From: Kiloniella laminariae
Lineage (GTDB): Bacteria; Pseudomonadota; Alphaproteobacteria; Kiloniellales; Kiloniellaceae
Reading direction: 5' to 3'
Length of the DNA: 64,000 nt
Assembly: GCF_027214005.1 (NCBI RefSeq)
Contig: NZ_JAPWGY010000001.1
Span: 868,001 to 932,000 of the forward strand
The notes under the pieces are model-generated. The model was given only the letters and a program-made list of their open reading frames with translations. It was not told where the DNA came from and did not search any database. The translations under genes and the position numbers were made by a program. Of the stretch, positions 53,825 to 63,286 are shown in pieces. Numbering within the stretch: the stretch's first letter is position 1; each line of letters starts with the position of its first letter.

Positions 53825-54382
53825 ATGACCGACAGTAATAACGCCACCCTCATCCTGGTTGATTGCCAGGAAGGTTTTCATGACTGGGATTATTGGGGGG
53901 GAAACAGGAACAATCCGGATGTGGAGCAAAATTTAAAATCCCTGCTGGAATTCTGGCGTGACAACAACCGGCCCGTCGCCCACGTCATTCACCACAGCCT
54001 TAACCCGGAAAGCCCGCTGCGTACTGACAAACCCACGGGCAAAATCATGGCATCGCTCACCCCTAAAAAAGGTGAACCCGTGATCATCAAACGAGCGAAT
54101 TCAGCTTTCGCCGGCACTGACCTTGATGGCTATCTACGTCGCATAAATACCAACAGGTTGGTCATCGCCGGACTGACCACCAACCATTGCGTTGGCACCT
54201 CGGTAAGAATGGCTGAAAATATGGGCTACACAGTCAAGATGGTAGCAGACGCTTGCGCCACTTTCGACCGCGTGGGTCCCACCGGCAAAATATACAAAGC
54301 CCAACAAATTCACGAAATGGCTCTTGCAGACCTGCACGGAGAATTTTGCCAGGTCGTGGATGTAGCGGAGGTTGTGGGGTAG
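53825..54382 (+). CDS. Isochorismatase-family cysteine hydrolase
   Basis: A 185-residue enzyme with the catalytic triad Asp13 (ILVDCQEGF), Lys89 (VIIKRANSAF) and Cys122 (LTTNHCVGTSVRMA). Residues ADACATFDR complete the family pattern. Members hydrolyse nicotinamide, isochorismate, N-carbamoylsarcosine or related amides; the substrate is not decided here. AAGGA lies 8 nt before ATG 53825. Divergent from the Lrp-type regulator, which suggests an amino-acid- or amide-responsive switch. Confidence 0.9.
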   Translation: MTDSNNATLILVDCQEGFHDWDYWGGNRNNPDVEQNLKSLLEFWRDNNRPVAHVIHHSLNPESPLRTDKPTGKIMASLTPKKGEPVIIKRANSAFAGTDLDGYLRRINTNRLVIAGLTTNHCVGTSVRMAENMGYTVKMVADACATFDRVGPTGKIYKAQQIHEMALADLHGEFCQVVDVAEVVG

Positions 54383-54633
54383 CCACTAATCCTCGTCATC
54401 AATAAAAAATATCAACAAAAAAATTTATCGTGACGATCAGGTGCCCGGATATGGACTTGCGGTCTATATCCGGGCAGCTGGTCCCTTCGTTGTATTGGAT
54501 CATGGGGATAGATCTTCCGCGCCTTGGCGGCCTCTGGAATTCTCAGTTGATGACTGCTTATGGCACAAAGCAGTCTTTTAATTACTGCCTGACAGGTTTC
54601 CGTCAAACCTGCTCTACCAGAAAAAACTCTCCC

Positions 54634-54800
54634 CTAAACCCAGTCGACGGCGGATTTGGGGGCGAGGAGGATGGCGAGGTCGCGGGGGTGGGTCAGGGCG
54701 CTGTAGAGGGTTTGTTTTTCCTCTGGCGTGGGGGCGCCCGGGAAGTTCGGGGTGTCTGTTGCGCTGGCTGTGCCTTTGTTGCCGCTTTTTGCCGGGGTCG
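54634..54800. repeat. 167-bp segment duplicated at 52776-52942
   Basis: This is the full-length gene's own 3' end. Its central 120 bp are almost base-for-base identical to the copy at 52776-52942, same orientation, 1.86 kb apart. Confidence 0.9.
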
Positions 54801-57800
54801 GGGCGATGATCAGGGCGGCGGTGCTTTGCTGGGCGCGGCTGCGCGGCGCGTGCAGGGCGTAGGCAAGGGACAGGCGGTCGAGTTCGTCAAAGGCGAGGTC
54901 GTGGCTTTTGCCCTGGAAGTCGATGGTCACCCGGCCTGTGTCGAGCCTCGGGCCACTATCCAACTGGGGGCCAGTCTCCAGCCGGGGGGCTGCATCCAAC
55001 TGCGGACCCGTGTCCGGTCGGGAGTTGTTTTCCAGATTTTGCGCGGATTCAGATGTCGCGTCTGTTGCCGCTTCTGTTACTGGTGACGTTCCGGCGGTCA
55101 GGGCGGCGGTGGCGGATACAGGCCGGGCAGACTGTGGGGTCAGGGGCGGCAGGTCATCGCGGGTGATGTCCTTGATGATACCACAGTCGCCCGCGAGCAG
55201 GTCGCGCTCGGGGTCATTATCGCTCACTGTAACCTTGTCACCAACCCTGAAACGCCAGCCGAAACGATCGACAAACAGGCCGTCTTCGGGCGGGTTGAGC
55301 AGCTGTTGCAGCCGCAGGTTCAGCTTGCGCGGGCCAAGCTCGCCGACCGCGGAAAGACAGATGATCTGCAGGTCCCTGAGCGGATCAAGCTTGAAGGATT
55401 TTGGCAGGCGGTTGGTGATGATTTCGGTGATCTTGCGCAGGCTGTCGGCCGGATCTGCGGCCTCGACCAGATAAAAGCTGCCCTGGGCGTTGGGCCCGGT
55501 TTTCAGGGTCACGGGCTTGCCATCCTTGATCCGCGAGGGGTGGGGATGTTTGTCCTCGGCGATTTTTTGCTGCATTTCTGCAGCTGGCTTTTCGCGCTTC
55601 AGGTTGGGCGGTCTGCCGTGGAACAGGCGCAGCTGGTTATCGGACAGGCGGTTGTGTTCCAGCTCTGGCGGCAGATCCCACAGCGCCAGCCAGGGCACAT
55701 CGGCCTGACGGGTCAGTTCTTCAAGCACCCGGCCCGATCCGGCGGCGGGCAGGCGGGTCATGTCATCGATCAGCAGCAGTCCGGCGTCTTCGGGCAGGGC
55801 GTCGAGTGCCGCCAGCAGCAGGGCGCGATCCATCAGCGCGGCAGAGGTAATCACCAGCAGCTGGCAGTCCAGCGGCTTGCGGTTTGTGTGTTTGAAGCTG
55901 CCTGTTTTGACGTTGTAATCCAGCAGCTTGACCAGAGAGGTGACGCCGAGGTCCTTGAGTGCCGGGTCTTTTGCCAGATCACGGGTCAGCGCGCGGGCCT
56001 CGCCAGCGCTGGTCGAGGTCAGGGCGATTTTGAAGCCCTTGGCTGAAAGGATGCGCAGGAAGGCGCGGGTGACGGTCATCTTGCCTGTGTTCGGGCTGCC
56101 ATTGAGCAGGCGGATCTTGCCCGTGTCGGGTTTGGCGAGCAGGCCGATCACCGTCTGTTTCTGGTTGATGGTCAGGGGGATCTTGCCCTTGTCCCGCACC
56201 CAGTCCACCGCCTTGTCGGCTTCGATATCCGCCCAGAGCGCGGTGCCAGTGCGCAAGGTCTTGAGCTGTTTGCCGATCTTTTGTTCCGCCTGCCAGTGAT
56301 CGCGCAGGATCAGCTCTTCGGCCTCGTAACCAGCAGGTTTTTCTTCATAGCGTTTGCGGTCCTTGACCAGATGGATCTGTTTGTCATCCAGTTCCGCCTG
56401 AAGCGCCGCTGTCAGCAGATCCAGCGGCAGGCCGAGGCGTTTTTCCAGCTGGCTGAGCAGGGCGTTCTTGCCGCGGTAATCCGCCGCCTGGGCCAGCGCG
56501 TGATAAAGCGCGGCACGGGCGCGGGGCAGGCTGTTGGCTTCCCGGCCCAGATGCCTGGCCAGGGTATCGGCCATGTCAAAGGGCAGGCCGCGGGTGAGGC
56601 GCAGGAAACAATAGGGATCGGCGCTGAGCAGATCGGCAATCTCGGCAGCTGTCTTGTCGGGCCAGGCCTGAAGCAGGCGCAGGGCGCGGCCGGGCTCAAC
56701 CCCGTGGCTGTGCAGAAAGCCGGAGAGTTCCTGCCCCCTGCGGCGTTCGTTGACCCAGTCGTTGAGCAAAGTGAGCTTGGCCTTGCTCAGGCCGAGGTCC
56801 TTGGCCTGAGCTTCCAGCTTTTCCGGTTGCTCGCAGATGACGGTGAAAGTCTCCGGCCCAAAGCTTTCCGCCAGCTGCTTGGCCGCCTTGGCCCCCAGTC
56901 CCCTGATCATGCCGCCGGAGAGCTGTTTTTCTATGCTGGCGATCTGGCGCTCGCGGACTTTCTCGGGACTTTCCGTCTTGCCCTTGCCGCCGAGATGTTC
57001 ATCGAGAAAGTCGCGGCAGGTCTCAAAGTCCGAGGTATAACCCTTGGGCAGTTTGAGGCCGCGGGCGGCGGCGATGGACTTTGCCGTTTCCTTCATCTTG
57101 TCGGTCGGTTTGCCCCGTCCGGCCCCCTTGGGCATGGCAACCCCGGTGTTGATCTTGGGGGCCGAGGCGGCGTTGGTCTTGATGATGTTGATCAGGCGGG
57201 CGGTGTCGTTGCCGATATCATCCCAGACCTTGCGGGCCGACTGTTTGCCCTCAAGCACGTCATCAAGATGCATTTCCCAGATCGCGGTCACGCCGGGATC
57301 AACCAGTTCAGGCGCGGCGGTCTTCAGCGTGGTGTAAAGCGTCAGGCCTGCCTCGGTCGGGATGATGTGCTTGCCGCTCTGGGCCAGAAAGTTCTGTACC
57401 TTCAGCCCGGTGATCACCGAGGCACGGGTGGCCGGGGTGCCGATGCCCTTGGCTTCCTTGAGCCGTTCTTTCAGCTCCTTGTCCTCGACAAAACGCCAGG
57501 CGTTCTGCATGGCATCAATCAGCGTGCCTTCGTTATATCTGGGCGGGGCCTTGGTTTTTTTGCTGTCGGTGGTCACGGGGGTCAGCGTGGCCAGGTCGCC
57601 GTCCTGCACCGGGGGCAGCTCGCGCCCGTCTTCGCTGGCGTCCTCGTCCTTTTTCTCCATCACATCGGTGTAGACCGCTTTCCAGCCCGGCTCCTTGGGA
57701 ATGTTCCCCGTGACCTTGAAGTCGAGGATCTTTTCCTTTCCCGCGCTGCCGTCCGGATTGGGCAGCGTCACAGGCACATCCATGGCCACGGTGGTGGACT

Positions 57801-59061
57801 CATAGATATAATCCGGCAGGAGAATGGCGAGGTAGGAACTGGCGACCAGATCAAACATGCGTTGTTCGTCTTCGGTCAGGCGCGGATAGATCGTGGTGAT
57901 CCGGTCCATGGTGTTCTTGTTCGGCACAATCGCGTGGTGCGAAACCCCCTTGAGCCCGGCGTCCGAGAAATGCCCGCTTTTGCCCTTGCGCACTTCGGGT
58001 TTGCTCAGGTCGATGTTCTGGTACTGCGGCAGACCCGTCAGGCCCTGAATGATCTCGCCGATGTCCTCGATCTGGTTTTCCGCCAGATAGCGAGATTCCG
58101 CGCGGGGGTAGGTCTGGATCTTCTTGCCTTCGCCGTCGTACAGTTCCTGCGCGATGTTCAGGGTCTTGTCAGCGGTCCAGCCCCAGCGGCGCGCGCAGAT
58201 CTTTTGCAGTTCCGGCAGATCGAGCAGGCGCGGCGGTTTGGTCGACTTGATCTTCTTCTCGGCCTTGATCGGCCCCTGATAGCCCTCGACCGCCGCGCGC
58301 AGGGCCTCGGCCTGATCCGGGTCGAGGATCTTGTCTTTCGGCGCATGGCGCAGGTCCAGCGTGCCGCTTTCTTCCCTCGGTTCGGCCTCTGTGCCCAGCT
58401 GCAGCGTGACATTGGCCGTGGCGACGAGGTGGAAATAGTCCTGGGGTGTGAAGTCCCTGATTTCCAGCTCGCGCATGCAGACAATCGCCATGGTCGGGGT
58501 CTTGACCCGGCCAATGCCGATGGCCCCGTACTGTCCGGGCTGTTTCAAGGCCACCGTCGCCGCGCGGGTCAGCGACAGGTTATAGACCTGATCGGCCTGC
58601 TGGCGCACAATCGCCGCCTGTCCGAGATTGAAATACTTCTCGTTCGGTTCCAGATGGGCAAAGGCATGACGCAGGGTCTTTTCATCCTGCGCGGTGAACA
58701 TGGCCCGTTCGACCTTGCCGGAAAACTTGTAGTGTCGCAGGATTTCTTCGCCGATCAGCTGGCCTTCGCGGTCACAGTCGGTCGCGATAATGACGCGGGT
58801 GGCGGTCTTGAGCGCATCGGCAATGGCCTGCAGCTTTGACTTGGCCGAGGGCGAGGCATCGGGCGCGGGGCAGGTGGGGTAAAAATCATCGGGCTTGAGC
58901 AGATCAAAGGACCAGCGCCCCCAGCTGCTTTCGACCTGCTGCGGTTCCTGCAGACTCAGCAGGTGACCCTCTGCCGGAAGAATGCGCCCGTAGTCATTGC
59001 CAATCGCCGCCTGGACATCCCGCTTCTGAGAGGTCTTTTCCGTAATAACTATGGTCGACAA
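54634..59061 (-). CDS. Topoisomerase III fused to a degenerate RecD2-like helicase
   Basis: A 1475-residue protein. Residues 1 to about 620 are a type IA topoisomerase: TOPRIM with VITEKTSQ and ATDCDREGQLIGEE, catalytic Tyr318 in QTYPRAESRY, and GIGTPATRASVI. From about 700 there are helix-hairpin-helix elements, a RecD2 N-terminal region (DPYCFLRLTRGLPFDMADTL), a P-loop LLNGSPNTGKMT (Lys994) and Walker B LLLIDDMTRL (Asp1099-Asp1100). In the C-terminal part the RecD2 signature HKSQGSE is replaced by HAPRSRAQQS (about 1400), and the arginine-finger block reads LYSALTHPRD. The topoisomerase looks active, the helicase probably not. TTG start with AAGGA 8 nt upstream. A 3'-end copy lies at 52776. 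Confidence 0.88.
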   Translation of the reverse strand: MSTIVITEKTSQKRDVQAAIGNDYGRILPAEGHLLSLQEPQQVESSWGRWSFDLLKPDDFYPTCPAPDASPSAKSKLQAIADALKTATRVIIATDCDREGQLIGEEILRHYKFSGKVERAMFTAQDEKTLRHAFAHLEPNEKYFNLGQAAIVRQQADQVYNLSLTRAATVALKQPGQYGAIGIGRVKTPTMAIVCMRELEIRDFTPQDYFHLVATANVTLQLGTEAEPREESGTLDLRHAPKDKILDPDQAEALRAAVEGYQGPIKAEKKIKSTKPPRLLDLPELQKICARRWGWTADKTLNIAQELYDGEGKKIQTYPRAESRYLAENQIEDIGEIIQGLTGLPQYQNIDLSKPEVRKGKSGHFSDAGLKGVSHHAIVPNKNTMDRITTIYPRLTEDEQRMFDLVASSYLAILLPDYIYESTTVAMDVPVTLPNPDGSAGKEKILDFKVTGNIPKEPGWKAVYTDVMEKKDEDASEDGRELPPVQDGDLATLTPVTTDSKKTKAPPRYNEGTLIDAMQNAWRFVEDKELKERLKEAKGIGTPATRASVITGLKVQNFLAQSGKHIIPTEAGLTLYTTLKTAAPELVDPGVTAIWEMHLDDVLEGKQSARKVWDDIGNDTARLINIIKTNAASAPKINTGVAMPKGAGRGKPTDKMKETAKSIAAARGLKLPKGYTSDFETCRDFLDEHLGGKGKTESPEKVRERQIASIEKQLSGGMIRGLGAKAAKQLAESFGPETFTVICEQPEKLEAQAKDLGLSKAKLTLLNDWVNERRRGQELSGFLHSHGVEPGRALRLLQAWPDKTAAEIADLLSADPYCFLRLTRGLPFDMADTLARHLGREANSLPRARAALYHALAQAADYRGKNALLSQLEKRLGLPLDLLTAALQAELDDKQIHLVKDRKRYEEKPAGYEAEELILRDHWQAEQKIGKQLKTLRTGTALWADIEADKAVDWVRDKGKIPLTINQKQTVIGLLAKPDTGKIRLLNGSPNTGKMTVTRAFLRILSAKGFKIALTSTSAGEARALTRDLAKDPALKDLGVTSLVKLLDYNVKTGSFKHTNRKPLDCQLLVITSAALMDRALLLAALDALPEDAGLLLIDDMTRLPAAGSGRVLEELTRQADVPWLALWDLPPELEHNRLSDNQLRLFHGRPPNLKREKPAAEMQQKIAEDKHPHPSRIKDGKPVTLKTGPNAQGSFYLVEAADPADSLRKITEIITNRLPKSFKLDPLRDLQIICLSAVGELGPRKLNLRLQQLLNPPEDGLFVDRFGWRFRVGDKVTVSDNDPERDLLAGDCGIIKDITRDDLPPLTPQSARPVSATAALTAGTSPVTEAATDATSESAQNLENNSRPDTGPQLDAAPRLETGPQLDSGPRLDTGRVTIDFQGKSHDLAFDELDRLSLAYALHAPRSRAQQSTAALIIAPTPAKSGNKGTASATDTPNFPGAPTPEEKQTLYSALTHPRDLAILLAPKSAVDWV

Positions 59062-59253
59062 TCCGCAATCCTTAACTCACTAACCCAACCGTCCATGCTT
59101 TTAGCCCAAAGCCGACAAAAGCATAAGTCCCTAATAGAGATTTTTTTAACCCGGGGAGTTATGAGGATGGGTTTTGGTGGCGGTTTTGTCTTGGTGATTT
59201 TATCTGGCCGGTTTTGGACTTTGTCAGTCCGGGCTGGTTCGGGAGGACGGTCA

Positions 59254-59331
59254 GGAGTGACGAGCAGCGGGGATGGGCGCAGAAGGGACGGGGGAACCGC
59301 CTTTTCCGAAAGGGAATGCTTCCCTTCCGGG
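59254..59331. repeat. 78-bp direct repeat, copy 1
   Basis: Identical over 78 bp to 61030-61107. It contains a hairpin core AAGGGAA-TGC-TTCCCTT. The surrounding gap 59062-59402 otherwise holds only promoter-type sequence. Confidence 0.95.
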
Positions 59332-59402
59332 TCCTCCCGATAATGTACCGTTGCTTTTTTCTATCTCAGGCTGCATTGTTTTTGTGTGATTTCAATCGGG
59401 GT

Positions 59403-61007
59403 ATGGGGATGCAGGTGAGGCAGGCACAAAAAAGCCAGTGGGTTGTTGAGTTCAGAAGAACGTTTTCCCCACGATTTTTGTTGATGAGCGGCCTGATGAC
59501 GGCTGGATTGTTGGGGATGAAAGTGCCTGCCGTGTCTGCTGCGGAAACATTGCCAGAGTTTACCGAAGCTGTGGCCTATCAATGTGCGTTTTACAATCTT
59601 GATGATCTTGAGACAGACGCAGGGAGCTGTCGGGATTTCTTTTTGCAGGCCCGCGTGATTATCGATCCGCTTTTTGGGGTTTTTGATCCTGCTGTTTACA
59701 AAGATCTCGCTGGCAAGCTTGGTCTGAATGAAAGGGTTGCCTCCAGTCTTCTTTTCTTTTCAACTCCTGAAGGGAGGGAGCGCCAGCAACAAAGGTGGAA
59801 TGACAGTGCTGCCCAGAGCATGTTGCAACAACTGGTGCTGCTGGCTGAAGTTCGTAAGGCCGATTGGCCCGAAATCACCGGATTTGCAGAGCTCAGGAGA
59901 AAAATATCAGATGGTGAAGCAAATCGTTTTCATAAAGATTATATCAATCTGTTCAAAGAGCTTGAGGTGATCGGGCAAAAGGAACTGTCGGCGAACCCGG
60001 TTATGGCTTCTGCCCTTTATTCGGTTTTGGGTGCTGATGCCCTGACCATTTATAACACTAGCCAGGGGCGTCAGCTGGAAGCCGCCCGGTACTATGGCAA
60101 GGCCGCGGAAGCTGTCGCGGGAATATCAGACTATCACCGGTATCTGTTTATGCGTCGGGAAGCTTATGCACATGTTGTCTATGGTATAAGGGCCCAGGAT
60201 TATGAGGAGGTTAAAACCGGAAGTGATGCCTATAATACCCTCTCGTTACGACTGATACTCCAAGGTGTTGCCGATGAGGGAAGCTATTGGCCCGAAACCA
60301 TGATGGGCTATGCATATGTGCAGTCCATCCTTGCGGCCATGACGGGTGATCCTTCCTATTATGCAGAGGCCCTTGAGGCTTATCAGGAGGTTGTTGCGGC
60401 AAGCTCACCAGAAAATCATTTGCCAGAAAATCATTTGCCAGAAAATCATTTGTATGACTGGGCGGCTGCCCAATTTGCAATGGCCGGAATTGAATATAAC
60501 CTGGCCGAATTGACCGGAATAAACAGACATCTTGTTGCCTCTGTCGCCAGATATCAGGACGTCATGACGGCTTTGCCGAATAGCTCCTGGTTCTGGAAAG
60601 ATGCTTTGCGAGGGCAGATTAAAGGCCTAAATCTCTTGATGGCTGTAGAAAATAACTCGGATTATCTTGAAGAAGCCCTTGTTGCTTTTGAGCTGCTGGA
60701 CAGCCTCGTAATTGATGATGAAGACATCTATAGTAAAATTTACTGGGCAGAAGGAAAAGACGGGCATGGCTCCATCCTTCACAGACTGGGCGTTGCCAAG
60801 AAGAAAACTGATTATTTGAGGCAGGCCTTGCGGATCAAAGCTGATGCCTATCAATTCTATCTTGATAATCCTGATATCAGCAAATCAATCGCGGCCAGTT
60901 CAAACTTTGATCCTGAAAAACCGGGATATGAAGAGCAACTGGGGTTAATCCAGAAAGATATCGCCCGCATTCAATCCGATTTAAAAAATCTGGAACAGGG
61001 TAATTGA
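59403..61007 (+). CDS. Exported TPR-like protein of unknown function
   Basis: A 534-residue protein with a signal peptide (core LMSGLMTAGLLGMKVPA, ending VSAAE). The mature chain is all-helical with TPR-like pairs (EAARYYGKAAEAVAGISDYH; PSYYAEALEAYQEVVAAS). Near residue 340 it has three PENHL pentapeptides from a 15-bp tandem repeat. I cannot assign a family. It is framed by the perfect 78-bp repeats and faces away from the topoisomerase gene. ATG 59403 (or 59409) is the best start. Confidence 0.65.
   Translation: MGMQVRQAQKSQWVVEFRRTFSPRFLLMSGLMTAGLLGMKVPAVSAAETLPEFTEAVAYQCAFYNLDDLETDAGSCRDFFLQARVIIDPLFGVFDPAVYKDLAGKLGLNERVASSLLFFSTPEGRERQQQRWNDSAAQSMLQQLVLLAEVRKADWPEITGFAELRRKISDGEANRFHKDYINLFKELEVIGQKELSANPVMASALYSVLGADALTIYNTSQGRQLEAARYYGKAAEAVAGISDYHRYLFMRREAYAHVVYGIRAQDYEEVKTGSDAYNTLSLRLILQGVADEGSYWPETMMGYAYVQSILAAMTGDPSYYAEALEAYQEVVAASSPENHLPENHLPENHLYDWAAAQFAMAGIEYNLAELTGINRHLVASVARYQDVMTALPNSSWFWKDALRGQIKGLNLLMAVENNSDYLEEALVAFELLDSLVIDDEDIYSKIYWAEGKDGHGSILHRLGVAKKKTDYLRQALRIKADAYQFYLDNPDISKSIAASSNFDPEKPGYEEQLGLIQKDIARIQSDLKNLEQGN
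60408..60452 (+). repeat. Three tandem 15-bp units inside the TPR-like gene
   Basis: CCAGAAAATCATTTG three times, encoding PENHLPENHLPENHL. The reading frame is preserved whatever the copy number. Confidence 0.9.
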
Positions 61008-61029
61008 GTTTGTGAAAATGGGGCGGCCG

Positions 61030-61107
61030 GGAGTGACGAGCAGCGGGGATGGGCGCAGAAGGGACGGGGGAACCGCCTTTTCCGAAAGGGAATGCTTCCC
61101 TTCCGGG
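61030..61107. repeat. 78-bp direct repeat, copy 2
   Basis: Exact copy of 59254-59331. It begins 22 bp after the stop of the TPR-like gene, so its hairpin may end that transcript. Confidence 0.95.
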
Positions 61108-61214
61108 CCATCCGGTTTTGATTATGTTGTCTTGTGCATGATGAATTGAGTGGCGGCTCTAGCTCGCTTAAAATTCTGTTCAGTCTATTGATCTTGAACG
61201 GTTTTGGAGGGGTT

Positions 61215-61772
61215 GTGCAGCAGAAGTCAAAACCGGAAGCCGGGAAGGCCGGTGCGTCAGATCCTGACAAGGCATCTGAAAATCTACAGACGAAGTCCAC
61301 CGTAAAGTCCAGAGTAAAGCCCAACACAAGATTATCTGTGCGGCAAAGCCGCTTTGTTGCGGAGTATCTGATTGATCTCAATGCCACACAGGCGGCGATC
61401 CGGGCGGGCTATTCCGAGGCGGGAGCGCAGCAGAGCGGCAGCCGGGTTCTGTCCATGCCAGCGGTGCGCTTGGCGGTGGATCAGGCGTTGGCGGAACGAT
61501 CCGAACGGCTGAAGATTGATGCGGACTATGTATTGCGCGGGGCGGTCGAGCTGTTCGAACGCTGTATGCAGCGCAGCCCGGTGCCTGATGCGGCGGGGGA
61601 ATACAAGTTCCAGTACGCCGGGGCGGGCAAGGCGCTGGAGCTGATCGGCAAACATGTTGCGGTGCAGGCCTTCAAGGAACGCGTTGATGTCGGCATCGAA
61701 AGCGCCTTGATGGAACGCCTCGCCCGCGGGCGCAAGCGGGTGCAGGGGACAGCCCCCGACAAGGCCGACTGA
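61215..61772 (+). CDS. Phage terminase small subunit
   Basis: A 185-residue protein. The core LSVRQSRFVAEYLIDLNATQ then AAIRAGYSEAGAQQSGSRVL is the DNA-binding block of the Terminase_2 (TerS) family, followed by a helical oligomerisation region and a basic tail (RLARGRKRVQG). It would bind the packaging site and feed TerL. GTG 61215 has GGAGG 4 nt upstream; a longer reading from 61134 adds a hydrophobic leader unlike TerS. TerL follows directly, so this is a packaging operon. Confidence 0.85.
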   Translation: MQQKSKPEAGKAGASDPDKASENLQTKSTVKSRVKPNTRLSVRQSRFVAEYLIDLNATQAAIRAGYSEAGAQQSGSRVLSMPAVRLAVDQALAERSERLKIDADYVLRGAVELFERCMQRSPVPDAAGEYKFQYAGAGKALELIGKHVAVQAFKERVDVGIESALMERLARGRKRVQGTAPDKAD

Positions 61773-61828
61773 CCCGCCTTGCGGGCTTGTTTAAGAGATT
61801 TCATAACATCACAGGATTGGAACCGCCT

Positions 61829-63286
61829 ATGGCCAGGGTTGATCTGGACATTGCCGAGGATTGTGCGCGTTTTTATGCTGATCCGCTGGGGTTTGTGCTT
61901 TGGGCTTTTGACTGGGGCCGGGGCGATCTGGCGGATTTCGCCGGGCCGCGTGCCTGGCAGCGCGAATATCTGGCCCATCTGGGCGAGCAAATCCGCAGCA
62001 AGGGTTTTGACGGCGTGCATCCCGTTGCGCCAACCGATATTGCCACGGCATCAGGGCACGGTATTGGCAAGTCGGCCATGTCGGCCTGGCTGATCCTGTT
62101 TATTCTCTCGACCCGGCCCTTTGCCAAGGGTGTCGTGACATCGAACACCGGGGATCAGCTGCGGACCAAGACCTGGGCCGAGCTGGGCAAGTGGCATCGT
62201 CGTTGCCTGACCGGGCACTGGTTTCAGTACACCGCCAGCAAGGGCAACATGTCGCTGAGCCACAAAAGCCACGGCGAGAGCTGGCGCTGTGATGCCCAGA
62301 CCTGCCGCGAGGAAAATTCCGAAAGCTTTGCCGGGCTGCACGCCGCCAACTCGACGCCCTTTTACCTGTTTGATGAAGCATCGGCAGTACCGGATAAAAT
62401 CTGGGAGGTGTCGGACGGGGGCCTGACCGATGGCGAACCGATGCGTTTTGTCTTTGGCAACCCGACGCGCAATTCCGGGCGCTTTTTCGAATGTTTCAAC
62501 CGCCTGCGCCACCGCTGGCACAGCCGCCAGATCGACAGCCGCGCGGTCGAAGGCACAAATGCCGCGCTGATGCAGCAGTGGGTCGAGGACTATGGCGAGG
62601 ACAGCGATTTTGTTCGTGTGCGGGTGCGCGGGGTGTTCCCGCGGGCGGGCTCGACCCAGTTTATCTCTGGCCAGCTGGTGGCCGAGGCCCAGGCGCGCAA
62701 CCTGCCGCCACAGGCCGGGCAGGCGATTGTTATCGGTGTCGATGTGGCAAGGTTTGGTGATGACCAGTCGGTGATCCTGATCCGTCAGGGGCGCAAGCTG
62801 CTGGAAATCCGCAAATACCGGGTTGATACCATGGCGCTGGCCAGCTTTGTGATCGAGGCCATCGGGCAGTACAAACCCGACGGGGTGCTGGTCGACGGGG
62901 TCGGGGTTGGCGGCGGTGTGGTCGATCGGCTGCACCAGCTGGGCCATGATGTGATCGACGTCAATGCCGGGGCGGCGGCGCAGGACCAGAAGACCTACCT
63001 CAACAAACGCGCCGAAATGTGGGGTCGCCTGCGCGACTGGCTCAAATCAGGCGATATTCCCGCCGACGACCCGGAACTGGAAACAGATCTGACCGGGATC
63101 GAGTACGGCTTTGATGCCAAAAACCGCCTGCAGCTGGAGAAAAAAGCCGATATGAAAAAGCGCGGCCTGCACTCGCCCGACGTCGCCGACGCGCTGGCCC
63201 TGACCTTCGCCGAACAGGTGGTCAAATGGGGCGACGATATCGGCGACTTCGATACGGCGATTATGGATTACGAACCGGGAGGGTAA
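61829..63286 (+). CDS. Phage terminase large subunit
   Basis: A 485-residue packaging motor. The ATPase half has Walker A GHGIGKS (Lys81), Walker B FYLFDEASAV (Asp182-Glu183) and a coupling region around FGNPTRNSGRF. The nuclease half, RNase H fold, has IGVDVARFGDDQSV (Asp305), VDGVGVGGGVVDRL and HSPDVADALALTF. All catalytic acids are visible, so it may be functional. ATG 61829 is the start suggested by the domain; an upstream TTG at 61787 is possible. Only TerS and TerL are seen; no portal, capsid or integrase lies in the window. Confidence 0.88.
   Translation: MARVDLDIAEDCARFYADPLGFVLWAFDWGRGDLADFAGPRAWQREYLAHLGEQIRSKGFDGVHPVAPTDIATASGHGIGKSAMSAWLILFILSTRPFAKGVVTSNTGDQLRTKTWAELGKWHRRCLTGHWFQYTASKGNMSLSHKSHGESWRCDAQTCREENSESFAGLHAANSTPFYLFDEASAVPDKIWEVSDGGLTDGEPMRFVFGNPTRNSGRFFECFNRLRHRWHSRQIDSRAVEGTNAALMQQWVEDYGEDSDFVRVRVRGVFPRAGSTQFISGQLVAEAQARNLPPQAGQAIVIGVDVARFGDDQSVILIRQGRKLLEIRKYRVDTMALASFVIEAIGQYKPDGVLVDGVGVGGGVVDRLHQLGHDVIDVNAGAAAQDQKTYLNKRAEMWGRLRDWLKSGDIPADDPELETDLTGIEYGFDAKNRLQLEKKADMKKRGLHSPDVADALALTFAEQVVKWGDDIGDFDTAIMDYEPGG

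Noticed and set aside
56281-58839. An 852-codon open frame antisense to the topoisomerase-helicase gene
   Set aside because: It mirrors a GC-rich coding frame on the opposite strand, has no recognisable domain, and the opposing frame carries all catalytic motifs.
54634-59061. Reverse gyrase
   Set aside because: The order is topoisomerase then helicase, the helicase resembles RecD2 rather than the reverse gyrase SF2 type, and its motifs are eroded.
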